Position numbers and translations under genes: made by a program
In this document: in pieces, positions 16,701-29,500 of the stretch
How positions within the stretch are numbered: the first letter of the stretch is position 1
Layout: every line of letters starts with the position of its first letter
Source: Strix aluco
Lineage: Eukaryota; Chordata; Aves; Strigiformes; Strigidae
Reading direction: 5' to 3'
Assembly: GCF_031877795.1 (NCBI RefSeq)
Contig: NC_133954.1
Span: 6,973,256 to 7,037,255, forward strand
Length of the DNA stretch: 64,000 nt
The notes under the pieces: generated by a model
Database searches by the model: none
Seen by the model: only the letters and a program-made list of their open reading frames with translations
What the model was told of the DNA's origin: nothing

Positions 16701-19700
16701 CAACAGAGGGATGTATCAGAGAGGAGGAAAAATATACTAAAGGGTAGAGACAGTGAGTTAGAAAGAGATTAAGAGAAGTTGTAGTACTAAAGAGAAATTC
16801 ATCCTCAGCGAGCACCTACAGGAAGGATAAAAGCCTACTTTACTGGACAGCTGAATGCGCAGGGCAGTGCTTGTTCAGCCTCCTAACAACCATCCCAAAC
16901 GCTGTGCAAAAACGCTTCTACAAACACTGACGGGACTCTGTTCACTCATTTTGCAGGTTCCCGAAAAGGTTATGGACCCAGGACCTTCAACAGCAACAGG
17001 GAAATCCCCCCCACCACTGTCAGTCTCAGTTTGGAGACTGTCAGTCGTATCTGAACAGAGCTGTAACTAGTCAGCCTGTCACCATGAGCTGCAGCTGTGA
17101 TTTTAGATACACAGTGGTCTTTGGGATGAGTTTGTTCCACAGTGACACTTTCACACAGTTTAGTAAGATCAATGATATAATTTCCCATGAATTAACTGAC
17201 TTGCTCTAACAGCAAAGTAATACAAAACTTGATAATGTGTCCTGTATTTCTTGAACTATCCCCTCTGCTCTAATGATGACAGTATTTCTGAGAACTTCCC
17301 ATAGAAGGAAAATTGATCAGGGTTTTTTTTTTATTTTTTCTTAAATACCTATGTACATAGCCCATATGGTGGATGTAGTCGAGTGCTTTCAATACGCCTT
17401 GGAGGATATATGCAATAGCCAGTTCACTCATCCCATCCATAAAATGGGTACAGATTAAATCTTTTGCAGAACCTAAAAAGAAACAAAACACCTCTTAATT
17501 GATCAGAAAAAAACCCAAGGATATTTCACCTCTTGAATTTCATTTCACAGAACATCATGGTCAGACAAAGGTATCCCCTCTCCACCTACCATAGGCCATG
17601 AAAGATGTCACTACCCATAGCTCATTGTCAGCTATAAAAGTTGCTTTGTATGGCACAATGTTAGGGTGGTTGAAGAGCTTGGAAACATGAAGTTCTCCCT
17701 AAAATGAAAAAACATATTTTGATTCAATTTAGTAAATGCAGAAATACAAATGCAGTATTGATAAGCACTGCTCTTCCTGTCTGTGCTCTCCTAAGCTTGC
17801 ATTATGGTATTAGTGGATTCGTGTTACCTGCAAGAATGTGACCATTTCATTTGTGCAGGCCTCCAAGTTCACTCTTCTGACTGTGACATACTCTCCCGTG
17901 GGTTTATACCTGGCCAGGTTCACAACCATCAAGTCTTCAAAGCCCCTGCCTGAAAGAAAAGACATTAAAGCTTCAGCAATACTTCTGGAACCACACACTC
18001 CTGGAGAACTCCTCCAGTCCTTGACCCTTAAATAATCTTTACACTCATTTACTGAAACTATTTTTGGCCTTGTGAAAAAGAGTAATCATTCCATCAGACA
18101 CCACCTTCCTTGGCATGTATCCCATCGAGAGAAATCCTCCCAGCCAGCAATATCATCCTGTCTTTCAAGTTCAGAACTGAAGCAGAAATAAAATGATTAG
18201 GCCACAGCCCCACCAAGGACAGGGGCAGATTTCAGGCTGCTTCTGCTGACTCTGTACTTCCCACTCAGTACCATTAACCCCCCCGCATGCCTCTTTCAGT
18301 TGAAAGCCTTTAGGATTGGCATCTCATTTTTTACTAAAGTTATTTTAAAATCAAAGAGAACAGGCATCTGATGTCAAAAATAAATAATCAGGAAGAGGCC
18401 AACAAATTTGTAGAAGTTATTTTCTTTGCAAAGCAGACTTCTGATCCTCCAGCCCACTCATAGGATTACCTATGATAGTGAGCAACTCATAACAGCTGCT
18501 GTCCGGTAGGAAGCTGCTCATGGTGTCCCTTTTAGGGGAAGAAGCTATCGACTCGGAGCTCGCCTCATTTGTCTGGGGGGGGGGAAAAAAGAAAAGAAGT
18601 TAGATCAAAAGAAATAAAGACCACTTGCTGGAACAATCAGCTGCTCGTATTATCATACACCTCAAAATAGTAAGACAGTACTGAATATAGAAGAGAGAAT
18701 TTAATTGCTGTTAAAATAATTTTAAGTAGTTATTTATCAAATGAAATCCAGGAGATGCCTCATTTCAGAAGATCCAGACATCTGTGTTTCAAAACATGTA
18801 ACTGTAACAGGTAGGTTCTTAATTGCTGTAAGCTAGAATTTCTTTAGGAATATTTGGATAAAGCCAATTACTATTCCCCAGGACAGCTTAAGCACTGCTT
18901 TATAGTAACTACCTTTCTCCCATTAATTACAAACTCTGTGCCACCATCCTGTTGCTTGAGCAGAAGGCCATCAAAGGAAAGCTTGTTTATAGCCCTTCTC
19001 TGCACCATGGCAGTCAGCCTTCCTGTCTGATGCTGGGCCTTCAGGCTTTCAGCTGCTCATCTGTGATCAGACCAGCACAGCTGAAGCTGCTTAGCTGAAG
19101 GGTAGAAGTGATGAACCAACTGAGCCCAAGATATGGAGATGAAAAGAGAAGCTCCAAATGAAAGCAAAAACTTAACTGCAAAGCATTAGTGCTTACAGAA
19201 AAAAAAAAGGAAAAAAAAAAAAGGAAAAAAAACCCCACACCACACAGGGCAGCAGCACTCCCAAGCCTGTCAGCTTTTCTTCACTCCATCTGACATAAAG
19301 CTACCTGCTTTATTTACATACCCCTAGATTTTTCCAAGCAGAATTTTGCAGAAGACAAACTTCAATGTTCTTGCAAGTTCCGTTATACCTTCCAACTCCC
19401 TCAAAGTCACAGGAAGAGCATCCTAACGGGATCCAAATTTATCTGGTATCTAAGATCAGATTAGTTATCTCGAATTTCCAGCACATTAACTCCTCCTGAC
19501 ATTTGGAACTCCAGTTCATTTTTTCCACCTCATTCTTCATCAACTTCATCAAAGGGCAAATGCCCTTTATCAGACCTTTTCTCATGGTACATGAAGCAGA
19601 AAAAGGCTTGTGCATTTCCTGGAGTGACAGCAAATACTCTTTTTTTCCATCACTGAAAGATGGAAATAACACAGTGACAGCTAAAACCCAAGGAACTTGC

Positions 19701-22700
19701 TGTTCTACACTCAGTCCAGGGTAAATGTAGCGCGATGAGCACAGACATGAATTTGCCGTAAATTACCTTTGTATCCCTAAGTACACTTTGGGACTAAGCT
19801 AATGGTCAGGCTTCCCAAATTCCACTGTTTCAACCGACTTTGAACAGCACACATTTCACCCCTCTCTGCCTACCTTTAAAACAGGTCTATTTTTTGGTTA
19901 AGGGAAAAGGCAAAACTTTAGACTTGTTAACAGGGCTATGGTATAATTTCAGCTCAAACAACTCTAGCACAGCAACGCTGTTCTGTTTCAGGATAGCTAA
20001 CCCCTGAGATCTCAGCAGTCCCAAATCCCTTTTTTCTAGTCCTAGCACTGCACAGTGCCATCGCTTGGCTGAGAATAGGCAGCAACTTTCCATTCACCAT
20101 TTCAAACTTCTGTTAAAGCCGCCTGTCAATTCCAATCTCAATTGTATCATTCATTTACTTCATCCAGCAATTTCACACAGTCCTGTCAACAGCAAGATTG
20201 CCAGGAGAGACACACAGGCAGATGGAAACCTCTGAAGCAGAAAGGCACCACCAAGGAAATGAAAGCAGGAGGCTCTGATAAGCAGCGTTATGAAGCAATG
20301 GCAGCTGGTGAGACACTGAGCAAGATGTAAGTGGTTTGCTTTATTAAAGTCCACTCCAGATATAGCATAAGCCAACAAAACAGATGCAAAAAAAAAAAAA
20401 TTAATCTTATTAATGGTGTAGGCTGTTTCAAGAGTAATGGAAAAATACTGTAAATTCCCTTTTTAAAAGTCTTCCAGTACATCAGAGGTCTTCACTCACC
20501 TCTCTTCGTTAGCAGTGACCAATAACTGAGAGTTAATGCAGAAGTAGCTCTACCAGAAATTTATCAACATCATACAAGAGGTTTTTTAAAAAAAAAAAAA
20601 GTTAAACTGAAATGTCATTTATGAAATACTGCAAAAAAGCTCCTCAGTGGTTTCACACAGGACAACTTTTGGTGTATGGTCAAAAGCAAAAGCAGCTGCA
20701 AAATGAAGTCACATATGACTAGCTTTATGGCATGATATTCATTAAGAGCTAGCTTTCTGGCCTGTTGATCTGATTTTAATTTGAGATAGATTTAAGGAAA
20801 TTAATCTTTGAAAGGCAACTACTGCCATAAGAAAATCAGTTATGTGATGCTAGCAAGGATTTGCATTTGCCAAATGACATTCATCTGAGTTAGGACGAGG
20901 GAATATTGGTTTTGTTCTGCTGCCTTCCTCTCCACCTCCTCGGTCCCTCACTCACTTTCAGCTTAAGCAACAAAAATTTTCATCCCATCCCTCTCCCCAA
21001 ATTATTTACCTTTTTCTATAGCCCTGCTGGAAAAAGTAAGCTTTTATTTAGATGTAAAAATCAAAATGAGAGTCAGCAATACCACTGCAAAAGTGTCCAA
21101 ACCCCAAGTGAACACTTTAACAAAAACAAAGCAGATGCTCATCTCAATTTGCTTCCAGTCCAGCATATGCATAATGCTCAGCAATTTAAGAAAAGGTGTG
21201 AATTTACTTGACTTTATAGAAAACAATCCATATACATCTCATATTTTCAGCTTTAGTTGTGCCAGTAAATTACAGACACTGGCACAAAAATCAATTATAA
21301 GCAGCTTGAACTGACACAGCTATAATCAAATCACACTTAATTTGTGTTTGTAATTAGCTTAAACTAGAGCAACACCTGCACACAAAAAAATGTTTCAATA
21401 TGGTGTGGGTAGGTGGGAAATCATTTAGACAAATATATTCTATCGTAAGTCGTGTTACTCTATGAGCATTGTTCATTATGAACCAGATATTGTGCAATCA
21501 GGGCCTGCAGAACAAAAAGCATCAAGGTAAAATTTTCAACTGCCACATCTGGCTGTATGTTTTTGAACAGACATTCCATGTTTGCTAGTGATTTTAGTTT
21601 TTAAGAGGCAAAGCTCTCTAAGCATGCACAGAATTGGCTCTGAAGACGACCAGACAACAGGAGGTAAAGTCACCTCAAACTGAAAATTACAATGTTTGGT
21701 TTTGATGTTGGAGCCTCTGTTGTGGCTGCTCTATGTAGAAGAGAAAGGAAATCAGAACCAATGTGTTCAGAAGGGAACACTGGTTTTAAATGGCCATCAT
21801 AAAATTTTTTGGGCCTCATTTTCAGAAGTCCCATAAACTAACCTCTTCCTTTTATTCTAAAAGAGTTACAGGAAATCAGCATCTCTGAAGAATCAGATCT
21901 AAATCATCTCAAAAGAGACACCCTTGGGGGGGCTGCAGGGACGACGACACAAATACAAATCCAAGAGATTAAGTTTAAAGTTTTGACTTGTCACGTATAG
22001 TTTGAAAACCACACACCAAAATCTCCACTCCAGGGTGAAACCTGTTTCCACACTTGTAGAGCTAAATATAGAGATGAGATATATAATTAAGATAAAAAGA
22101 AAAATCAAACTTCCACAAGGAATAATCTCCATGCAATGAACCACAGCACCACAGCCTGCAAAAGTCACTTACTTTTCTCCGAGAGTCACCCGGAGGCTGC
22201 TCTGGAGTAAAGAAATTAATTGTTCACCATGTTGTGTTCAACACATACCCATTAAAAATATAGCTGGAAAACTGAGTAAAAACCCTGCATGATACTTTTT
22301 GATACTAAATATATACAGTATTTTCCTTTAGACAAAGACATTTAATTTACACATAAAGTAGTAGCACTAAAAATAATCAAACTGTAGTACAAGTATGGGA
22401 ATTAAAGAGATTCAAGCAGTGCTACTGCTCATATATTCAACATAAATGTGACTTTTTTTTATTATAGCTTTCCATCACTGAGCAGGAAGGAATTTTGCAT
22501 CCTGGTCGGCAATTTTGTTCGTTATGTTCAGAGCAGAACAGAAATCAATCAGCAATCCTGCAGGCACACTGGGGAGCTATCATCAGTTTCCAAATCCATT
22601 TTTACTCAGAAAACTGTAGTTAACCTTCCCAACCCCGAATTTATCTTTTATGTAGGAAAAAAGTGGTTATGCTAAGAAATACAGAATGCAGGGTCTGAAA

Positions 22701-24279
22701 ACAGTACCACCATCAACATGAAACCGACCTCCAAATAACCAGATTGCAAGATCTTGGACACTTCCATATTAACTTTATATGGTTAGCCACCTTGAATAGC
22801 CAGATCTGGTGCTACAACCAGATTTATTCATCTCTTTTACTGCTAAGATACGTATTTACAATCAAATTAACAGACCTTGCAGCTAAAACGTTTCTAACAA
22901 TTTCATTTAATGAGAAGAAAACTTACCTCCAAACAGTTCGAACTCTCTTAAGCCCTCAACAATGAACTTTTCAGACACCCACCGCTGAAAGAAAAAAAAA
23001 AAAAATTCCCCAGATAATTAGCTATTCCATCTAGAGACAAGTTTCTTTTCCCCCTCCCCCACAAAAAAAACATAAAAATCATAAAGCTTCGAGGATTCTG
23101 CTGTGGTCTGAAACATCAGAGTTACATCCTTACTTTGGGCAAGGATATTCTCTTCTTATGCCACTGCAGTGGCATGCACCCAGCAACCACACAGGTGCTA
23201 CTGCTTTTCCTGACCAGCATGCACTTGCAATAAAGTTAACATAATTTTACATCATTCAAACAAGAATCTTTATACATGCACATACAGCAAAACTAATAAG
23301 CATGCTACAACTCCCTTATATAGGCAAATAAAAGTTGTTTGTTTGGGTGTAATAGGTGTAAAAAAAAAAAGCTTCAATTATTTACAATGAGTTGATTTCT
23401 TAAAGACCTTAAATATTTTGGCTATGTATTGACTGAATGCAAGATTAGAACATCAATATTTTAAAGCTGTTGTTCTCTTCCAGAATTCATGCTCAAAATT
23501 CACAGCAAGCATTAGGTTGTGCAGAGAAGTGTTTCTACCGCTCTATTCAACACTGTGATTCAAAGAAATATATATATATATGCACACATAACACAACAAA
23601 ATATGCAATTTTAGGCTTGCAGATTGCGGATCACGAAGTTAGGATTAAATAATCACAAACACTCCCCACGTTAGAATTTGCCTACTCGGTAAAATAACTG
23701 AAAAAAACAGCTTATGTTGTTTAACGCAAGGGAAGCCAGTCCTAGAAAGCACCAACGCCTCTTTAGGTGACGATGACTCAAAACTCGTATATAACAATAC
23801 CACTTTAAGGCACTAAAAGTGGTTTTCTTGCGTGAAACTTCCTCATTTAAAAACGCAGAATTAAACAAAGATGTTGTGTTTAGCTTTCCAAGGTAAGTTT
23901 AGAGAAAAAAACCCAAACAGAGGCTGTCGGTAGCATCGCACAGGTGAGGCAGTAACTTCTTGAAGGAATCAACATTACCGCACTTTTTCTTAATTGCGAT
24001 GCCTATTACAAACCCCTTTGCACCGCACGCAAAGGAGATACAGGTGTGCAAGCAATACATACATCAGCGCAGGGTTTTTTCAGCTTGCACATCGATACCC
24101 TGCCCTATAATTAGCACGTTTTAACGTGACTTTAAGGTGCTTTCCAGGAGGCCGGCCCCGCCGCAGCTCCTCTGCACAAGCGCAAGGCAGGTTCTACCGA
24201 CACGCCGCCGTCTGAGGGAAGCTGGAAGGTGTTCAACACTCACCCTAATCCGTTCGGGTTTACTTACAAGAAAAGACAT
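13724..24279 (-). CDS. STRADA: STRADA, STE20-related pseudokinase adaptor alpha
   Basis: Coding exons in transcript order: 24279-24244, 22984-22927, 22201-22173, 18572-18470, 17949-17828, 17698-17590, 17472-17349, 16503-16332, 15698-15594, 15453-15212, 14526-14484, 13876-13724. All are GT-AG and in frame, giving 431 residues, the length of the human long form. STRADA binds LKB1/STK11 and MO25 in the cytosol; as a kinase fold without catalysis it switches LKB1 on allosterically. Visible hallmarks: a loop GRGFED (76-81) in place of a standard glycine loop, VRRV where VAIK would be, HRS (193-195) instead of HRD, and GLR (213-215) instead of DFG. The C-terminal WEF (429-431) is the MO25-binding motif. 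Residues 1-41 come from three short exons; exons 2 and 3 together are 87 nt, so their joint skipping keeps frame. CCDC47 lies directly upstream in tandem. Confidence 0.96.
18575..22171 (-). other. Largest STRADA intron, no other gene
   Basis: This 3.6-kb intron separates the exons ending at 22173 and starting at 18572. It holds A/T-rich sequence with A-runs (19201-19230, 20388-20400, 20588-20600) and no recognisable repeat family, hidden exon or structural RNA. Its acceptor is unusual: the polypyrimidine tract is almost pure C (G-run on the plus strand at 18575-18584). Confidence 0.6.
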
Positions 24280-24328
24280 GGACTCCGCGTTTGTGTTACC
24301 ACACGCAGCTCGAGAAAGGACGGGCAAC
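24280..24328 (-). other. STRADA: STRADA 5' UTR part of exon 2
   Basis: A good acceptor (CTTTGTGCCTGCAG) on the minus strand at 24329/24328 would begin the exon that carries the start codon, giving 49 nt of leader before ATG at 24279. It pairs with the donor CTGCCG|GTAAGC at 24556/24555. Other weaker AG choices closer to the ATG exist. Confidence 0.55.
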
Positions 24329-24555
24329 CTGCAGGCACAAAGGCGGGTCACCCCCTCACGCCTCAACGCCGGGACCGAGCGCCGCGCCCGGCACCGCTCG
24401 CCCGCCCTCGCCCACCCGGGACCCGGGAGGGCCCCACTGGAGCGCGGCCGGCCGACAAGCACCGCCCGGGGCCCGCGGCGGCCCCCCCCAGGGCAGCGGC
24501 ACCCCCGCCTCCCCCAGGCCCCTCACCCGCTCCTCAGGCTGCGGCCGTCGCTTAC

Positions 24556-24665
24556 CGGCAGGAGACGCTGCGCGTGTGACGCCAGCACGCCGCCACGTGA
24601 CGCGGGGTCGCGGCGCGTGCGTGACGTCGCCTCAGCGGCGCGGGAAGCAGCCGGCGCCATGTTGG
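24556..24665 (-). promoter_or_regulatory. STRADA: STRADA first exon and CpG promoter
   Basis: On the minus strand, AACATGGCGCC (24653-24663) matches a YY1-type element. It is followed by GACGTCACG (CRE-like; TGACGTCG on plus at 24622-24629) and CACGTG (24594-24599, an E box within GTCACGTGGC, near the CLEAR/USF consensus). The donor CTGCCG|GTAAGC lies at 24556/24555. All of this is in a CpG island of about 24120-24760. No TATA box is seen. The exact start is not determined; the exon limits are inferred from the donor and the YY1 position. Confidence 0.6.
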
Positions 24666-25044
24666 GCCCCTCAGCAGAGCGGCCGAGGCTTCGTCCCCGG
24701 GGGCTGCCCAGCAGCTCCGCGGGCACGGGGCAACACGTCCCGCCCGCCCTCGGTGCGGCTGCAGTGCCTTAAACCGGAGGGTCAGAGCCCCCATCTCCAC
24801 CCTCCCTGGCCTGTACAAGGGGAGGGATGCCTTCCTCCCGGTCCGGGCCCTCGCCCCCCAGCAACCACCGCCCTCCCAGGGAGCAGTCCCCGGTGGAAAG
24901 AACCACTACCCGCACCATCGCGGTAGAGAGAACGCCAGCTCCTGGGTGCTTAAAACCTACATTGAAACCGACTCAGGACAAAGGAGGCTTTGAGATTCTG
25001 CTAGATGAAAGGAACACAGAGTCCAGCCAAGTAAAGTAGGCAGG

Positions 25045-26556
25045 TGGAGTGTTTCAATTATATTTTACTCTTCATTAGATTGTTCATTTGAATGTTCATA
25101 TTACAAAATTAGCTGCCATGGCCCACAAGTGCATGGGACTTCAGGAAAGCTGTCCACTTATTCAAAAGAGCACAAACTAGTATTTCCTTTCAAAGAACTT
25201 TGTGAAACAATACCATATTCATCTTTAAAGCTAAATAGTGCTAAAATTTCACACAATCTCCATTAGTTTTGGTTTTAAATAACTTTACCAACCATTATAA
25301 AATTAATGTATTTGCATGTATCAGGTTACAGACATTTGCATTTACATCAGTGTGAAGTATCCCATGCTGGAACAAGAAGTTTAAGCAATTGCTGTTTCAA
25401 CAGCAGCTCATTCTTATTGCCTCAGAACCAAGTTTGCACAAAATATCGAACAAGAAAATGCAAGACATTTTTCCCCACAAAACTGTTACAAGTCTGTTAC
25501 AAGCAACAATAAAATTCCTTCTAGACAGGAAGCATTTATAAAATGCAGAGCTCTCCCAGTTAGCGAAGTGCTTGCACAGGGGCATTCACTTCATTCTCCC
25601 CATTTATATTCAAAAACCTGAAGTGATCATTCACCAGATGAAGAGGATACACGTCCTCTGAAACATTTTTACTTGCTTGGGGAAATTGGCAATTGCAGAT
25701 ACTTCACTGAATCTAGCTTCTGGCTGAAGTGAACTAGGCAGCAGCTGCTGAGATCCGGAGAAAAGTTTTTGAGGCAAACTTGTACAGTTAAAAATATTCA
25801 AGGAAAGCTAGTTGAAGCTGCTAACTCACGATGCGCTCGCTCCTGAAGAAACACCACGCTGACGTTACAGACTTCACATTGTATTAACCTTGCAGCATTC
25901 AACACCACGAGTAGGAAACTGTTCATGTATTCCCTTCCCTCGTTATCTAACCCATCTATGTTTTACACATATGCCAATCATGCCCACAGGTGACCTAATA
26001 CTGTTTCAGTCTCTTGTTTGTAAAAAAAAAAAAAAGTCACTTCTATTCTACTGGGCTTAAATCCCTGAAGAATCCATACTGTGTATGGAAGGCTCTAAGT
26101 TTTGTGCCTTTACAAGCTTGATGCAAATAAATGCACAGTAAATGTTTGTTGTGCAGTTCTCCGCCCCTTAAGTTTTTCCCCCTTCCCTCCCAATAACTAA
26201 AACCAAAGTTTAAAACCAAAGCATGAATTATGTTACCAGCACACGTGGACAGATTTACAATCGTCTGTTTTTAAAGAACAAATGACAAAGAGCATTCAAG
26301 AATATTGCAAATGTTTTTTTTTTAAACAGACAAGTAGCAAAAATTTATACCACCTGGAATAAAATGGCTGAGATAAAGCTCTCTACGGACACCTGCATGT
26401 TGCTGTAATACTTAAATAAGTAACACCAATGCAAGGAGCATTTCTCTTAATGGCTACTAGTGTTCAAAGAAGCGTAGGATTATGGAGTTAAGTAGGTCTT
26501 TGTACCCTGTGAATTAAAATTCTGCAGGTGGCTCTGGGACGCTTCTCACAATGGAG
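25045..26556 (-). other. CCDC47: CCDC47 3' UTR
   Basis: About 1.5 kb follow the CCDC47 stop on the minus strand without any other coding signal. The variant signal AGTAAA (plus TTTACT near 25065) is the last plausible poly(A) signal before the STRADA CpG island; no canonical AATAAA was found on this strand. The end point is uncertain. The interval is A/T-rich, unlike the island that starts near 24760. Confidence 0.45.
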
Positions 26557-29500
26557 TCACATAGCTTTCACTTTGATTTGCTTCATCTTCATCTGCTTCT
26601 TCTCAAGTTTCTTCTGCTCACGCCGCAAAGCAGCTTCCTGTAGGCAAGGACATAGAGATCTGAATAAACATTGCTGATCTCTTCAAAAAGCACGCTAGTC
26701 ATTTCAGAAGAGCCAGACAAAAGAGACCTCCAGTACTTGGGCTCACATCTGTAACCACAAGAGCTGGCTCCTCACGGGGAGTCTCTGCATGTTTCAGAAA
26801 GCAACAGCATATATCCTGAAAGTTGTCTGCCTTCCAGCAAATAAGCAGCCAAAGTTGGCCATTGCTGGTATACCTACAGGCAGCCCTGGAGATACCATAG
26901 GAGAAATCTGCCAGTAGCTTGTAACAATCTGAAAATCCATCTCACCTCCAGCCGACGCTGTTTTTCAGGATCCTCTTCGTTCATGATTCGCTCCTTCTCT
27001 GCCCGTTTTTTCTCTTCTCGACGGGACTGGGCAGCCTCCTGCCTTTGCACGTGAGTCAGTTTAAGGAAGTTCTCTTCTACACGAGCCCTGTTCTTGTCAG
27101 CTTTTTGTTTACCCTTTTCACAGAGAAAAGCAAATGCAGTTAATATGGATTTCCCCATGAGCAGGATGCAGTATCTCTGGTAGTCATATTAGAAACACAA
27201 GTCTCCCAATCTTAAGATTAAGGATCCACTGGTAATGGTTGCAATTTCATACAATATTCAGAAGACAGAAAAATATACACTACTTACTTCTCTGTTCAGA
27301 CGGAACTTCTTTGCTTTGTCAATAGAGTAGATAACCATGCTCATCAGAGGCAGCAAAGACTCCATGTCCTTTGGGGAAGTGTTGCCTGAACCAGGCACTG
27401 AAATAAGGAGTTTCTTGTTAATTCACAGAGGCTGGCAGGATTTTTCTACTTGGTATAATGCTCTTTCCTTATTGCTCACACCATTCATGAAAGAAAAATG
27501 TTCTTATACTCCTCTTTAGGAAGGACACAAGGCTCGGTGCCAGGTGCTGAACTTGGGTCATAACAACCCACAGCAACACTTGGGGCAGAGTGGCTGGAAA
27601 GCTGCCCAGCAGAAAAGGACCTGGGGGTGTTGGTCAACAGCTGGCTTAATATGGGCCAGCAGCGTACTTAGGCGGCCAAGAAGGCCAAAAGCATCCTGGC
27701 TTGTATCAGAAATAGTGTGGCCAGTAGGACTAGGGAAGCAATCATCCCTCTGTACTTGGCACTGGTGAGGCCACACCTCGAATACCAGGTTCAGTTTTGG
27801 GTCCCTCACTACAAGACAGACACTGAGGTGCTGGAGCACGTCCAAAGAAAAGCAGCGAAGCTGGTGACAAGGTCTGAGCACAAGGCCTATGGGGAGTGGC
27901 TGAGGGAACTGGGGGTGTTTAGCCTGGAGAAAAGGAGGCTGAGGGGAGACCTCATCGCCCTGTACAACTACCTGAAAGGAGGGTGTAGCGAGGTAGAGGT
28001 TGGTCTCTTTTTCCCAACTAAGAAGTGACAGTATGAGAGGAAATGGCCTTAAGTTGCACCAGGGAACGTTTAGATTGGATATTAGGAAAAAATTCTTCAC
28101 CAAAAGGGTTGTCAAGCATTGGTACAGGCTGCCCAGGGAAGGGGGTTGAGTCACCATCCCTGGAGGTATTTAAAAGATGTGTAGATGTGGCACTTAGGGA
28201 CATGGTTTAGTGGTGGACTTGGCAGCGTTAGGTTGACAGTTGGACCAAGTAACTCTGTGCAAGCTCAGACTTCAAGGCCTGTGGCTTAAAAACAAGCCAC
28301 GTTCCAATGGTGACCTAATACAACCACCAGTAGAGATACAAGTATGAATTAAGATTAATAATGGCAAGATTGAGTATCCTGTTATCATGATGATACACCG
28401 CTCAGTCCCCAGTGTTATTACCACCTTCTGTTTACTGGTTAATTGATCAGTGATCCTGTTACATGAAGTCATTTGTCATATATTGTCTTCCATAGATGAC
28501 AGAACTTGAGCATGTGACTTGCATAAATAAAACACAACACTCTCCCAGATACACACACACACACACCCCCCCCCCCCAGTTCTCTTACCATTAAATGTAA
28601 ACAAAAGTGTCTTTTTAGTTTCGGGCAGTTTTGTAAGCTGACCCTCCCTGGTAGGAAAGAAAAAAGGGGCTGGAATGAGTGAAGAAAAATACAGGCACAC
28701 AAAATACCTAACATTGTTAGGTAAAACCTCATCTAGAACCAAGAGACACTTTGCAAGCTACTCGAATAAAATAAGCAAGATTAACAGCCTGGCTATAACC
28801 CAGATTTAAGTTTCAAACTATTTAGATTCCTGAAGTGGTTTACTCAAAAGCATGTCATGAAAAGGCATTAATGTAAAAACATACTAACAGCACGGTCCAA
28901 TCTGACTGTCAGAGGTCATGTGAGCTCTGGCATCTGAGCCCTAAGAAGGCCTGTATATTTTTAATGATATTCAGTTTTACATATGCCCTGCTTATACTAC
29001 TATAGATCTTCTATAAATACCAGTTAGGAGAAAACAAACTATTTTCTAAAGAACTGAAGTCTTCACTGCCCAAAACCCCACAGTATTCTCCTGTAAGAAA
29101 GTCAGACCTACATTTCACAGATCCTCCAAAGCCTAGAAATTTCAGTACAAGGTACACATACTCCTGCCTTATAATTAAATCAAAGTATGTTCCTTTTTTT
29201 GGAGGACAGTTTCCAGTTTTTATATGGATCATTTATTTATATGCCTGTGAGCATAATACACCCTTGCAAAAACCTACACAGTAATTCAGATAAATCACCC
29301 ACCACTTAGCAATTCTGAAGCAGCAGCCAAAAGCACCTCAAGACTAGGAGGCTTAGAGAAACAAAAGAGATGCTGCATCTGTGTATTTCTGAAGCACAGC
29401 TGAGAATCAACCTGAACAAAAGCACCCAAGTGATGGATTCAACAGCAGAATGTTTAGCTGGATCAGCTAGGGAAGGGGAGGAAGCCTTGATGTTTGGTTG

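Noticed and set aside
24121-24926. Several long open frames on both strands
   Set aside because: They are CpG-island frames around STRADA exon 1. Only the 36-nt [12 protein letters not shown] segment fits a conserved protein.
27717-28028. Open frame of about 100 codons with a reverse-transcriptase-like tail
   Set aside because: It is part of a CR1 LINE, not a host gene.
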